Below, in pieces: positions 6,571 to 12,247 of a DNA stretch of 12,247 nt. Each line of letters begins with the position of its first letter. The first letter of the stretch is position 1. Below the pieces are notes generated by a model that saw only the letters and a program-made list of their open reading frames with translations, was not told where the DNA came from and searched no databases. The translations under genes were made by a program, and so were the position numbers. Source of the DNA: Ignavibacteriota bacterium (GTDB taxonomy: Bacteria > Bacteroidota > Ignavibacteria > UBA10030 > UBA6906); contig JACQVJ010000149.1 of the NCBI GenBank assembly GCA_016209805.1, positions 1 through 12,247 of the forward strand, read 5' to 3'.

Positions 6571-7146
6571 ATGTTTTCACCAGCAGAAAATTCGTTCCCA
6601 ACAGCTCGACCTTCCGCCATCGTGAAGAAAGGATTCGCTCTCATATTTCTTGCCGTGTACCTCTACAATATCGTCGGATATCTGGCGGTGTTTGGGGTCC
6701 TGCAGTATCGGGTGAAGCAAGAAATCAAGCAGGTGATCAAAGCGAGCGTGCCTGCCGACGAGCTCATCGTTATTGCAGTAAAGGAAGGCGAGGAGTACAT
6801 CCTCGACTGGATTGAGGACCACGAGTTCCGACTGAATGGGAAGCTCTTTGATATCGTCCGCCAGCAAGTTTCCAGCGATACAACGTATTACTTCTGCATC
6901 AACGACGTGCAGGAGGAGAAACTCTTCGAGAACCTCGACGAGCATGTGCGCAACCACATCAACTCACATGGTCAGCAAGGCAAGAGTGCTAAAGACATCT
7001 CAAGAGATACCTGTAAGGATCAATTCACACCGCCGCTGAACTCGACCACCGCCCATCTTGAGTGCGTGGCGCGGCTCTCTCCAAAGGAACTTACCTACTT
7101 TTCACGTACGGTCGACGTCCCGACACCACCACCCCGCGTGGTTTGA
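6571..7146 (+). CDS. Membrane-anchored protein of unknown function upstream of TonB receptor
   Basis: A 191-residue protein of unknown function. After about 20 polar residues there is one hydrophobic segment (GFALIFLAVYLYNIVGYLAVF, about residues 21-41), which could be a signal anchor. The remaining part would be periplasmic: an amphipathic stretch (QYRVKQEIKQVIK), then a compact domain including EEYILDWIEDHEFRLNGKLFDIV and YYFCINDVQEEKLFENLDEHV, and a low-complexity tail ending VDVPTPPPRVV. From memory, small proteins with this layout (a hydrophobic N-terminus, then an EF-x-x-x-GKLFDIV-like and a YYCINDxxEE-like stretch) occur beside TonB receptors or metal-transport genes in Bacteroidota; I could not check this. 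It precedes the TonB receptor gene by 107 nt on the same strand, suggesting a functional pair. The ATG at 6571 is preferred; a TTG at 6547 would add eight residues. Ribosome sites are weak at both. Confidence 0.7.
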   Translation: MFSPAENSFPTARPSAIVKKGFALIFLAVYLYNIVGYLAVFGVLQYRVKQEIKQVIKASVPADELIVIAVKEGEEYILDWIEDHEFRLNGKLFDIVRQQVSSDTTYYFCINDVQEEKLFENLDEHVRNHINSHGQQGKSAKDISRDTCKDQFTPPLNSTTAHLECVARLSPKELTYFSRTVDVPTPPPRVV

Positions 7147-7171
7147 TCTTCTATTGTCATGTGCCTCGCCC

Positions 7172-7204
7172 AGCAGCCGCGGCTGCTCGCTCGCGCTTTG
7201 AGCG
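7172..7204. repeat. Two consecutive hairpins between the 6571 gene and the TonB receptor gene
   Basis: AGCAGCCGCGGCTGCT (7172-7187) is a perfect 16-bp palindrome that can fold as a 6-bp stem with a CGCG loop. It is immediately followed by CGCTC (7188-7192) and GAGCG (7200-7204), a 5-bp stem with a 7-nt loop. There is no run of T afterwards, so it is not a standard intrinsic terminator. It may be an attenuator, an RNA-stabilising element or a protein-binding palindrome. Confidence 0.5.
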
Positions 7205-7253
7205 GAGGCACAAGAAGCGTCCTTCTATAGTTGAACAACAAGGAAATCACACC

Positions 7254-9386
7254 ATGAAGGGATTATTTCACATATTCATGGTGGTGTTCGCGACACTCTG
7301 CCTCAACCCGATGGGAGGAGTCGCCCAAACGGAAACTGACACAGAAGCCGACACCATCAAATCATATCTCATCGATGAGGTGATCGTCACCGGAACGAGG
7401 ACACTGAAGAAGATCATCGACATTCCATATTCTGTCCAGCGGATCGACAATGTGGATTACAAGTTCGATCGGAAGGTCTCCGTTGGTGACGTCCTGTCGA
7501 GCGTGCCGGGACTTTTCCTGCAATCGAGATACGGGAATCACGACGTGCGGATTTCGATCCGCGGGTTCGGCAGCCGCTCGAACTCGGGCATCCGCGGCGT
7601 CCGTATCCTGCTCGACGGGATCCCCGAGTCGGAACCGGACGGCCAAACGAGGATCGAAGCCATCGACTTCAATTCCGTCGGCTCGATTGAGATTGTGAAG
7701 GGAAACTCATCGTCACTTTACACCAACGCCCCCGGCGGCGTGATCAATTTCATCAACGACAACAAGTTCATCAAGTCGTTCTTCACCAGTTTCAACGAAG
7801 GAGGCTCCTTCGACCTGCGCGTCAATGGCTTCAAGACGGGTATCCGAACAGAGAACTACGGCTTCCTCACAACATACAGCTACCATCACGCCAAGGGGTA
7901 CCGTGCGCATAGTGAGGACTACTGGCACATCCTGAACACCGTGTTAGAAACCGCACCCACCGAATACTCGAAGTTCTTTGTGTACGGATATTTTGTGGAT
8001 GGGTTGATCCGACTCCCCGGCTCGCTGACACGCGAACAATTCGATAAGGATCCGTTTCAGGTAAATGAGCGTGACGCCGGCCGCGACGCCAAACGCATCA
8101 CCACAAAAGGACGCGTGGGGTTGCGCTACAATGGTTTCTTCGACGATGACCGGATGCACGAGATTGATATTACTGGTTATGGGACGATGAAGTACTTCGA
8201 GCGGACCGCGGGGAATTATCGAATTATTAGTCGCAATGGCATTGGTGCGAGCACACGTTACACATACAGAGGCTCACTCTTCGGTCAGGCAAACGAGTTC
8301 TCTGTCGGCAGCGACCTCCTCTATCAGAGCGGCCCGATTGAAGAGTACGATAACATCGCCGGGAAGAAGGGCGACTTGCTGCAAGGACTTGCCAATGAGG
8401 CGATCAGTAATGTCGGTTTCTATTTTCAGAACTCATTCACTCTTGTGAGTCAGAAGCTCAACCTTCTCCTGACGGGACGATACGACAAGGTGGTCTTCAA
8501 CAGCAGGGATCAGCTGCTCGAAGTGCGCAATGCATTACGGCGCTTCGAGGAGTTCACGCCGAAGGCGGCGCTCAACTACAAGCTTACGCCAACGATTGCC
8601 GCGTATACATCCTACGGCATCAGCTTCGATTCTCCGGCCGGCAACGAGCTTGACAACTATGGAACGAGCTCCAAGCCGTTCCAGTTGTTGAATCCCGACC
8701 TTCATCCACAGAAGTCGAACAACTTCGAGCTTGGCGTGAAAGGAACCATTACAGATCTGGAATCTGTCATCATCAACTCCTTCTACTTCGAGGCGACTTT
8801 TTTCAACATGCTCATCAACGATGAGATCGTGCCGTTCGAAGAGTTCGGAAGAGTGTTTTTCAGAAACTCCGGCAAGACCAACCGTCGAGGATTGGAATTA
8901 GGAGCTGATGTGGAGATCGCGCAGGGACTTCGCTTCAAAGGATCGTATACGTATTCCGACTTCAAGTACGATCAGTATATTGCCCGCGTCATCAACAACA
9001 GTGGAGCAACAATCGACTCGGATTTTTCCGGCAACATTGTGCCGAGCGTCCCGAAACACAACCTCTCGCTTGCTCTGTCGTATGCGCATCAGTTCGTCGA
9101 ACGGCTGACGGGGTTTCTGAAAGGGCAGTATCTGAACGTGAGTGGGATGTACACCGACGATCAGAACTCGGAGAAGTCAGGCGGTTACCAGATCGTGAAC
9201 ACGACGATCGGTCTGGATCTCGTGTTTGACCATGTCAATGTGTTAGTGTCAGGCGGCATCAACAACATCTTCGACAGGCGATACGTCGCCTTCATCAATA
9301 TCAACTCCACACAAAAGGAGTTCTACGAAGCCGGCGAGCCGAGGCACTATTTCGCAAGTCTCCGGTTAGGGTATGTGTTTGAGTAG
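7254..9386 (+). CDS. TonB-dependent outer-membrane receptor
   Basis: A 710-residue outer-membrane transporter, in the normal size range. Residues 1-25 are a signal peptide ending GGVAQ. A TonB-box-like stretch (DEVIVTG, 41-47) precedes the plug domain at about 50-170, which shows RGFGSRSNSG (103-112), LLDGIPE (119-125), SIEIVKG (144-150) and PGGVINF (160-166). The remainder is the 22-strand barrel, rich in aromatic-polar alternation and ending YFASLRLGYVFE. There is no carboxypeptidase-regulatory-like N-terminal domain, so it is not SusC-like; the layout is closer to siderophore, ferric-citrate or metal receptors. The substrate is not determined. The ATG at 7254 is chosen because it opens a clean signal peptide and has AAGGAAA about 9 nt upstream. 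The frame stays open 64 codons further back, but that part overlaps the preceding gene and is not signal-like. It probably acts with the 6571-7146 product. Confidence 0.92.
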   Translation: MKGLFHIFMVVFATLCLNPMGGVAQTETDTEADTIKSYLIDEVIVTGTRTLKKIIDIPYSVQRIDNVDYKFDRKVSVGDVLSSVPGLFLQSRYGNHDVRISIRGFGSRSNSGIRGVRILLDGIPESEPDGQTRIEAIDFNSVGSIEIVKGNSSSLYTNAPGGVINFINDNKFIKSFFTSFNEGGSFDLRVNGFKTGIRTENYGFLTTYSYHHAKGYRAHSEDYWHILNTVLETAPTEYSKFFVYGYFVDGLIRLPGSLTREQFDKDPFQVNERDAGRDAKRITTKGRVGLRYNGFFDDDRMHEIDITGYGTMKYFERTAGNYRIISRNGIGASTRYTYRGSLFGQANEFSVGSDLLYQSGPIEEYDNIAGKKGDLLQGLANEAISNVGFYFQNSFTLVSQKLNLLLTGRYDKVVFNSRDQLLEVRNALRRFEEFTPKAALNYKLTPTIAAYTSYGISFDSPAGNELDNYGTSSKPFQLLNPDLHPQKSNNFELGVKGTITDLESVIINSFYFEATFFNMLINDEIVPFEEFGRVFFRNSGKTNRRGLELGADVEIAQGLRFKGSYTYSDFKYDQYIARVINNSGATIDSDFSGNIVPSVPKHNLSLALSYAHQFVERLTGFLKGQYLNVSGMYTDDQNSEKSGGYQIVNTTIGLDLVFDHVNVLVSGGINNIFDRRYVAFININSTQKEFYEAGEPRHYFASLRLGYVFE

Positions 9387-9454
9387 CCAACCGGTGACCG
9401 ATTGTTTAGTGCGAAGCAGAAACCCACTGCCTAAAAGGAGGATTGAATTGTAGA

Positions 9455-9472
9455 TCGGATCTCCAGATCCGA
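9455..9472. repeat. REP-like palindrome
   Basis: TCGGATCT (9455-9462) and AGATCCGA (9465-9472) are perfect inverted copies around a CC centre. A looser TTGT/ACAA symmetry lies outside them (9448-9451 and 9474-9478). It sits about 70 nt after the receptor gene and has no T-tract, so it resembles a dispersed extragenic palindrome more than a terminator. Confidence 0.5.
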
Positions 9473-9517
9473 CAACAACATGATGAGGCAGAACAAAAGT
9501 CGTTCATCATTCATTAT

Positions 9518-9569
9518 TTCTTGTTCGATGTTGGATATTCCCTCTGAATAATAAATATCGAACAAGGAA
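9518..9569. repeat. Imperfect long inverted repeat
   Basis: CTTGTTCGAT (9520-9529) pairs perfectly with ATCGAACAAG (9557-9566), and TATTC (9536-9540) pairs with GAATA (9546-9550) around a 5-nt loop (CCTCT). A partly mismatched region lies between the two stems. The whole could form a cruciform or RNA hairpin of roughly 50 nt. Short AT-rich sequences of this TTGTTCGAT-type are, from memory, dispersed in several uncultured bacterial genomes; the copy number here is unknown. Confidence 0.5.
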
Positions 9570-9701
9570 TGTCGAAGACAGAAGTTCTTTTCGCACAGCT
9601 TCGCTACATTTTGTCTGACCTCAAGGGATCTGCTTCTGCTGTATTCACAAGCCACTGTCTTTGGCGGTGGTAGTTCACTTCATCAACGCGAGGGATCACA
9701 A

Positions 9702-11360
9702 ATGCGCAAGGCCATTCTTCTCCTCGGTGGAGGAGCGATTGCGGGTATTATGTTCTTGCCCGGAGTCGTATCCACCTCGAACAATGAATCAGAACAGAAG
9801 AGAACCAGGATTGTCACGGTGGGACAGAACTACCGGATCTATCCAAGTAACGTTACCCAAACCGAGACATTCATTGTCCGTCATCCGCACAACCCTGCAA
9901 TTCTGTTCGCAAGTGCGAACACAATAAACCTGAACACGGGTTTCATAAGTGAGGGGTGTTACGCCACGACGAACTCTGGTTTGACATGGTTTGGGAGTGA
10001 CACCTGTAATGGTCCACCAATTACGTTTCATGGTGGTGACCCAGGTATCACGATAGACAAGAACGGCATCTTCCTCCTGATCCGTCTCGGCCGACTCACT
10101 CCCGGTCTCTATTCTCACTTCTCAACTGATTACGGACGGAACTGGTCGACGCAGCTGACGATCGCGACGAACGATCAGGACCGCGCGACGCTTACGTCGG
10201 ATGGGAATCCGGCCAGCAGTTTCTACGGACGCTCATACGCCGTGTGGGTGCGGTTTGCATCGCCCTATCCGGTGTTCTTCGCCTACACCGATAATGGCGG
10301 GACCGGTTGGAGCGCGCCTGTACAGATCAACGCGCCGTCACAGCGTGGTCAAGGGGGTGAGGTTGCCATGGGGCCCAACGGCGTCGTGAACGTCTGTTGG
10401 GCCGCGGTCATCAACGTCTCGCCGTTCACTGAGGACTTTGTAGGATTTGCATCATCGAGCAACGGCGGGGCGACATGGACTGTGCGCGAGAATGTGTTCG
10501 ACATGAATGGCATTGCCGGTACGTTCCCAACGAAAGGAAATATACGCGTCAATGGACTGCCGAGAATCGACGTTGACAAGAGCGGAGGATCGCGCAACGG
10601 CTGGATCTACGTTGTCACAACGCAGCGCAACCTCGCTCCAGCAGGTTCCGACCCCGATATCATTCTCAACCGCTCAACCGATGGAGGCGCAACGTGGTCG
10701 GCGGGAATCAGGGTGAACCAGGATGCGTTGAACAACGGCAAGTTCCAGTACTTCCCCGCAATCCATGTGGATGATTTCGGTGGAGTGAACGTCCTTTACT
10801 ACGATGACCGCAACACGTCGAGCGACTCGGCAGGTGTGTTCGTTGCACGCTCGGTGGACGGCGGCAACACCTGGACTGATCATCAGATCAGCGATCACAC
10901 CTTCAAGCCTCAGGCAATCGGAGGATTGGGGCAGGGTTATCAGGGAGATAATATTGGAATGACATCGTCGGGCACAACGCTCTGGCCCGTCTGGATGGAC
11001 AACTCATCCGGCATCTATCAGATCTGGACATCGCCGACGGACATAACCACACTTGAGGTAGCAGAGGAGAGCGGAGCCCTACCAGAGATTTTCAGCCTCG
11101 GTCAGAACTATCCGAATCCATTCAATCCAAGTACGAATATCGGATTGCGGATTGCAGATTTCGGATTTGTGTCACTCAAGATTTATGATCTCCTTGGTCG
11201 AGAAGCGGCAACGTTGGTGAACGAAGAGATGGAGCAGGGGAGCTACGAAGTGACATGGAATGCTTCCGGGTTTGCGAGCGGCGTGTACCTGTATCGCCTC
11301 GATGTGCGAGCCCCTTCGGGCACCTTCACACAAACACGTAAGATGATGTTGATGAAGTGA
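9702..11360 (+). CDS. Second secreted Asp-box (BNR) beta-propeller protein with T9SS type A sorting domain
   Basis: A 552-residue exported protein. Residues 1-25 form a signal peptide (MRKA, then ILLLGGGAIAGIMFLPGVV). The propeller body has Asp boxes at TTNSGLTW (89), STDYGRNW (141), an irregular TDNGGTGW (196), SSNGGATW (252), STDGGATW (325) and SVDGGNTW (384). No sialidase catalytic signature is visible, so a binding or structural role is more likely than enzymatic cleavage. Residues about 464-552 are a T9SS type A sorting domain (FSLGQNYPNPFNPSTNI, YDLLGREAATLVNE, SGVYLYRL) for export across the outer membrane. The start is well supported by GAGGG 8 nt before the ATG at 9702. It shares its architecture with the minus-strand protein at 1560-3293, but the propellers look only distantly related. 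Within the sorting domain, residues 483-489 are encoded by a heptamer repeat (11141-11168). It lies downstream of the TonB receptor, with palindromes in both flanking spacers. Confidence 0.9.
   Translation: MRKAILLLGGGAIAGIMFLPGVVSTSNNESEQKRTRIVTVGQNYRIYPSNVTQTETFIVRHPHNPAILFASANTINLNTGFISEGCYATTNSGLTWFGSDTCNGPPITFHGGDPGITIDKNGIFLLIRLGRLTPGLYSHFSTDYGRNWSTQLTIATNDQDRATLTSDGNPASSFYGRSYAVWVRFASPYPVFFAYTDNGGTGWSAPVQINAPSQRGQGGEVAMGPNGVVNVCWAAVINVSPFTEDFVGFASSSNGGATWTVRENVFDMNGIAGTFPTKGNIRVNGLPRIDVDKSGGSRNGWIYVVTTQRNLAPAGSDPDIILNRSTDGGATWSAGIRVNQDALNNGKFQYFPAIHVDDFGGVNVLYYDDRNTSSDSAGVFVARSVDGGNTWTDHQISDHTFKPQAIGGLGQGYQGDNIGMTSSGTTLWPVWMDNSSGIYQIWTSPTDITTLEVAEESGALPEIFSLGQNYPNPFNPSTNIGLRIADFGFVSLKIYDLLGREAATLVNEEMEQGSYEVTWNASGFASGVYLYRLDVRAPSGTFTQTRKMMLMK
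11141..11168 (+). repeat. Four tandem 7-bp units inside the T9SS sorting domain
   Basis: The units are CGGATTG (11141-11147), CGGATTG (11148-11154), CAGATTT (11155-11161) and CGGATTT (11162-11168). The last three encode exactly RIADFGF (residues 483-489) just before the VSLKIYD strand. This is the same alignment position and length as RVGSREF in the other sorting domain of the window, although the unit sequences differ. Confidence 0.75.
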
Positions 11361-11470
11361 GTGCCCACGTTTCGGTTTATTGAGTCACCGCGGTTCGTGT
11401 CGGCCACGTGAGTGAAGCCTTTGGAGTTGCACACTTGGTTGACACGGACCGACCATTCTGAAGTGGTCCC

Positions 11471-11499
11471 TTGACAATTACGAATGTCGGTGCTACATT
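11471..11499 (+). promoter_or_regulatory. Predicted promoter of the LVIVD-repeat protein gene
   Basis: A perfect TTGACA (11471-11476) is followed after 17 nt by TACATT (11494-11499; four of six matches to TATAAT, and also fitting the TAnnTT part of the Bacteroidota-type box). If used, transcription starts near 11506 and the leader before the ATG at 11722 is about 215 nt, containing the hairpins at 11554-11596. Confidence 0.45.
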
Positions 11500-11553
11500 C
11501 AAGCAAGAGAGATTTGATGGGCAGGAGAAGCTGGGTTCTCTGACCTCTGATTT

Positions 11554-11596
11554 CCCGTCCCGATCCATCGGGACGAGGCTCGCCCCAAAGGGACGG
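11554..11596 (+). repeat. Nested, partly exclusive inverted repeats
   Basis: CGTCCCGAT (11556-11564) and ATCGGGACG (11567-11575) form a perfect 9-bp inverted repeat around a CC centre. The same left arm, as CCGTCCC (11555-11561), can instead pair with GGGACGG (11590-11596). A third near-palindrome, GGGACGAGGCTCGCCCC, spans 11570-11586. The alternatives cannot all form at once. The site could be a dispersed palindromic repeat or an attenuator-like leader; there is no terminating T-tract. Confidence 0.5.
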
Positions 11597-11721
11597 CTGC
11601 CCTCTCTCCTCCCGCTCTTTGCACCAGAATTTTCAATTTTTGTCGATCTCCTCCTGCCCGCTGGGTTGGTAAACTTCCGCCAACGCGTAAGATTCGCGGA
11701 GACGCTCAGAAGAGGAATGCT

Positions 11722-12247
11722 ATGCTGTGCAATGATACATACGAACAGACTCCGCAGACAAAACGCCTTTGGCATGCTTCCATCCGCTCCTCCCGTTCGG
11801 TTCTCATCGGTGGTGTCCTGCTCCTTTTATCTCAGATCTCTGCGGCTCAATCGTTGGTGGAGGAGTCTCCTTTCCTGAAGATGCAGTTCGCGCATCAGCA
11901 ACAGTTGCGCGAGATGTACCTGCATCATCATGAAAACGCCACAGGCGCGAGAGGGGACACTGGATTAACTCTCCTCGGCCGCTGGGCGTGGGGGCCATGC
12001 CAAGCAGTGGCTGTCTCTGGCAACTACGCCTATATCGGCAACGGATCTATTTTTCAAGTGCTCGATATCAGCATTGATACAATCCCTCGTGTCATCGCAG
12101 AATACCTTACCTCCGGTCCAACTGATGTCCAACTGCGCGACAGCCTAGCATTCGTTTGTGCCGGGGAAAGCCTACTCGTCATGAATATCGCTGATCCAGA
12201 ACGTCCCACGAGGATCGGTTGGATAACGTTTTTGGCCGGTGCAGAGC
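11722..12247 (+). CDS. LVIVD-repeat secreted beta-propeller protein, 3' end outside window
   Basis: An open frame of 175 codons runs from the ATG at 11722 to the right edge, so only the N-terminal part is seen. The ribosome site AGAGGA ends about 5 nt before the ATG. Residues 1-42 form an export signal with a long charged n-region (MLCNDTYEQTPQTKR) and a hydrophobic core VLIGGVLLLLSQISAAQ. After a linker (about 43-80) come beta-propeller blades: VAVSGNYAYIGNGSIFQVLDIS, then DVQLRDSLAFVCAGESLLVMNIADPERPTRIG, the latter matching the LVIVD repeat pattern (LxVxDxxDPxxPxxxG). LVIVD proteins are secreted or surface propellers, often with a sorting domain at the C-terminus; a T9SS domain is plausible here but lies beyond the edge. 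The frame is offset by one base from a longer overlapping frame that ends at 11878, which is a shadow. A promoter candidate and hairpins precede it. Confidence 0.75.
   Translation, partial: MLCNDTYEQTPQTKRLWHASIRSSRSVLIGGVLLLLSQISAAQSLVEESPFLKMQFAHQQQLREMYLHHHENATGARGDTGLTLLGRWAWGPCQAVAVSGNYAYIGNGSIFQVLDISIDTIPRVIAEYLTSGPTDVQLRDSLAFVCAGESLLVMNIADPERPTRIGWITFLAGAE

Larger units (their letters stand above)
9387..9701. other. Intergenic spacer rich in inverted repeats
   Basis: These 315 bases hold no convincing gene. They contain a palindrome (9455-9472) and a longer imperfect inverted repeat (9518-9569), both annotated separately. A minus-strand frame (9431-9655) merely reads through these repeats. 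No intrinsic terminator follows the TonB receptor stop codon. The ribosome site of the next gene (GAGGG, 8 nt before the ATG at 9702) lies at its right end. Confidence 0.6.
11361..11721. other. Intergenic spacer with promoter and nested hairpins
   Basis: These 361 bases separate the Asp-box protein gene from the LVIVD-repeat gene. They hold a candidate promoter (11471-11499) and a cluster of nested inverted repeats (11554-11596). The remainder (11361-11470 and 11600-11715) shows nothing I can name. A plus-strand frame starting at 11471 crosses the region but runs out of frame into the next gene. Confidence 0.55.

Noticed and set aside
7062..7253. N-terminal extension of the TonB receptor frame
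   Set aside because: It overlaps the upstream gene and is not signal-like; the ATG at 7254 has a ribosome site and starts a normal signal peptide.
9431..9655. Minus-strand open frame of 74 codons in the receptor/Asp-box spacer
   Set aside because: It reads through both inverted repeats; the product looks like translated repeat DNA.
11471..11878. Plus-strand open frame of 135 codons
   Set aside because: It starts within the promoter candidate and is out of frame with the signal peptide and LVIVD repeats of the gene beginning at 11722.
1..12247. CRISPR array, tRNA or rRNA gene, insertion sequence or integrase
   Set aside because: No regularly spaced direct repeats of 20-40 bp, no cloverleaf-like segment and no transposase or recombinase motif was seen in any frame.

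Overview
The window looks like chromosomal DNA from a member of the Bacteroidota/Ignavibacteriota (FCB) lineage. Two secreted proteins end in a type IX secretion (T9SS) type A sorting domain with the NYPNPFNP motif that is especially common in Ignavibacteria-like genomes, and there is a TonB-dependent outer-membrane receptor. Lineage is inferred from these protein features only; there is no rRNA or tRNA gene in the window.

Left part, minus strand: a Panacea/SocA-like (DUF4065) gene running off the left edge (1-662), a spacer with no gene, a RibD/DHFR-fold reductase (975-1487), a T9SS-exported Asp-box (BNR) beta-propeller protein (1560-3293) and a TauE/SafE-type anion exporter (3393-4154). The exporter has a well-formed promoter and an operator-like repeat in its leader. 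Middle: back-to-back promoters, a short putative secreted protein on the plus strand that may be a truncated remnant (4350-4823), and a minus-strand two-gene unit of a PfkB sugar kinase and a DinB-like protein overlapping by 20 nt (6399-4860).

Right part, plus strand: a membrane-anchored protein of unknown function (6571-7146), a TonB-dependent receptor (7254-9386), a second T9SS Asp-box protein (9702-11360) and the start of an LVIVD-repeat secreted protein (11722 to the right edge). Each of the three intergenic spacers here carries a palindrome, and one also has a larger imperfect inverted repeat.

The common theme is cell-surface and export functions: uptake through the outer membrane, and display or secretion of beta-propeller proteins. 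The rest looks like ordinary housekeeping or accessory genes. I see no CRISPR array, transposase, integrase, phage gene or recognisable defence island, apart from the Panacea-domain protein, whose possible toxin partner would have to lie outside the window. The most unusual signal is at the DNA level. In both T9SS sorting domains the same seven-residue stretch is encoded by three tandem 7-bp units, with a different unit sequence in each gene. I do not claim a new system; the heptad insertions and the intergenic palindromes are the best candidates for something undescribed.
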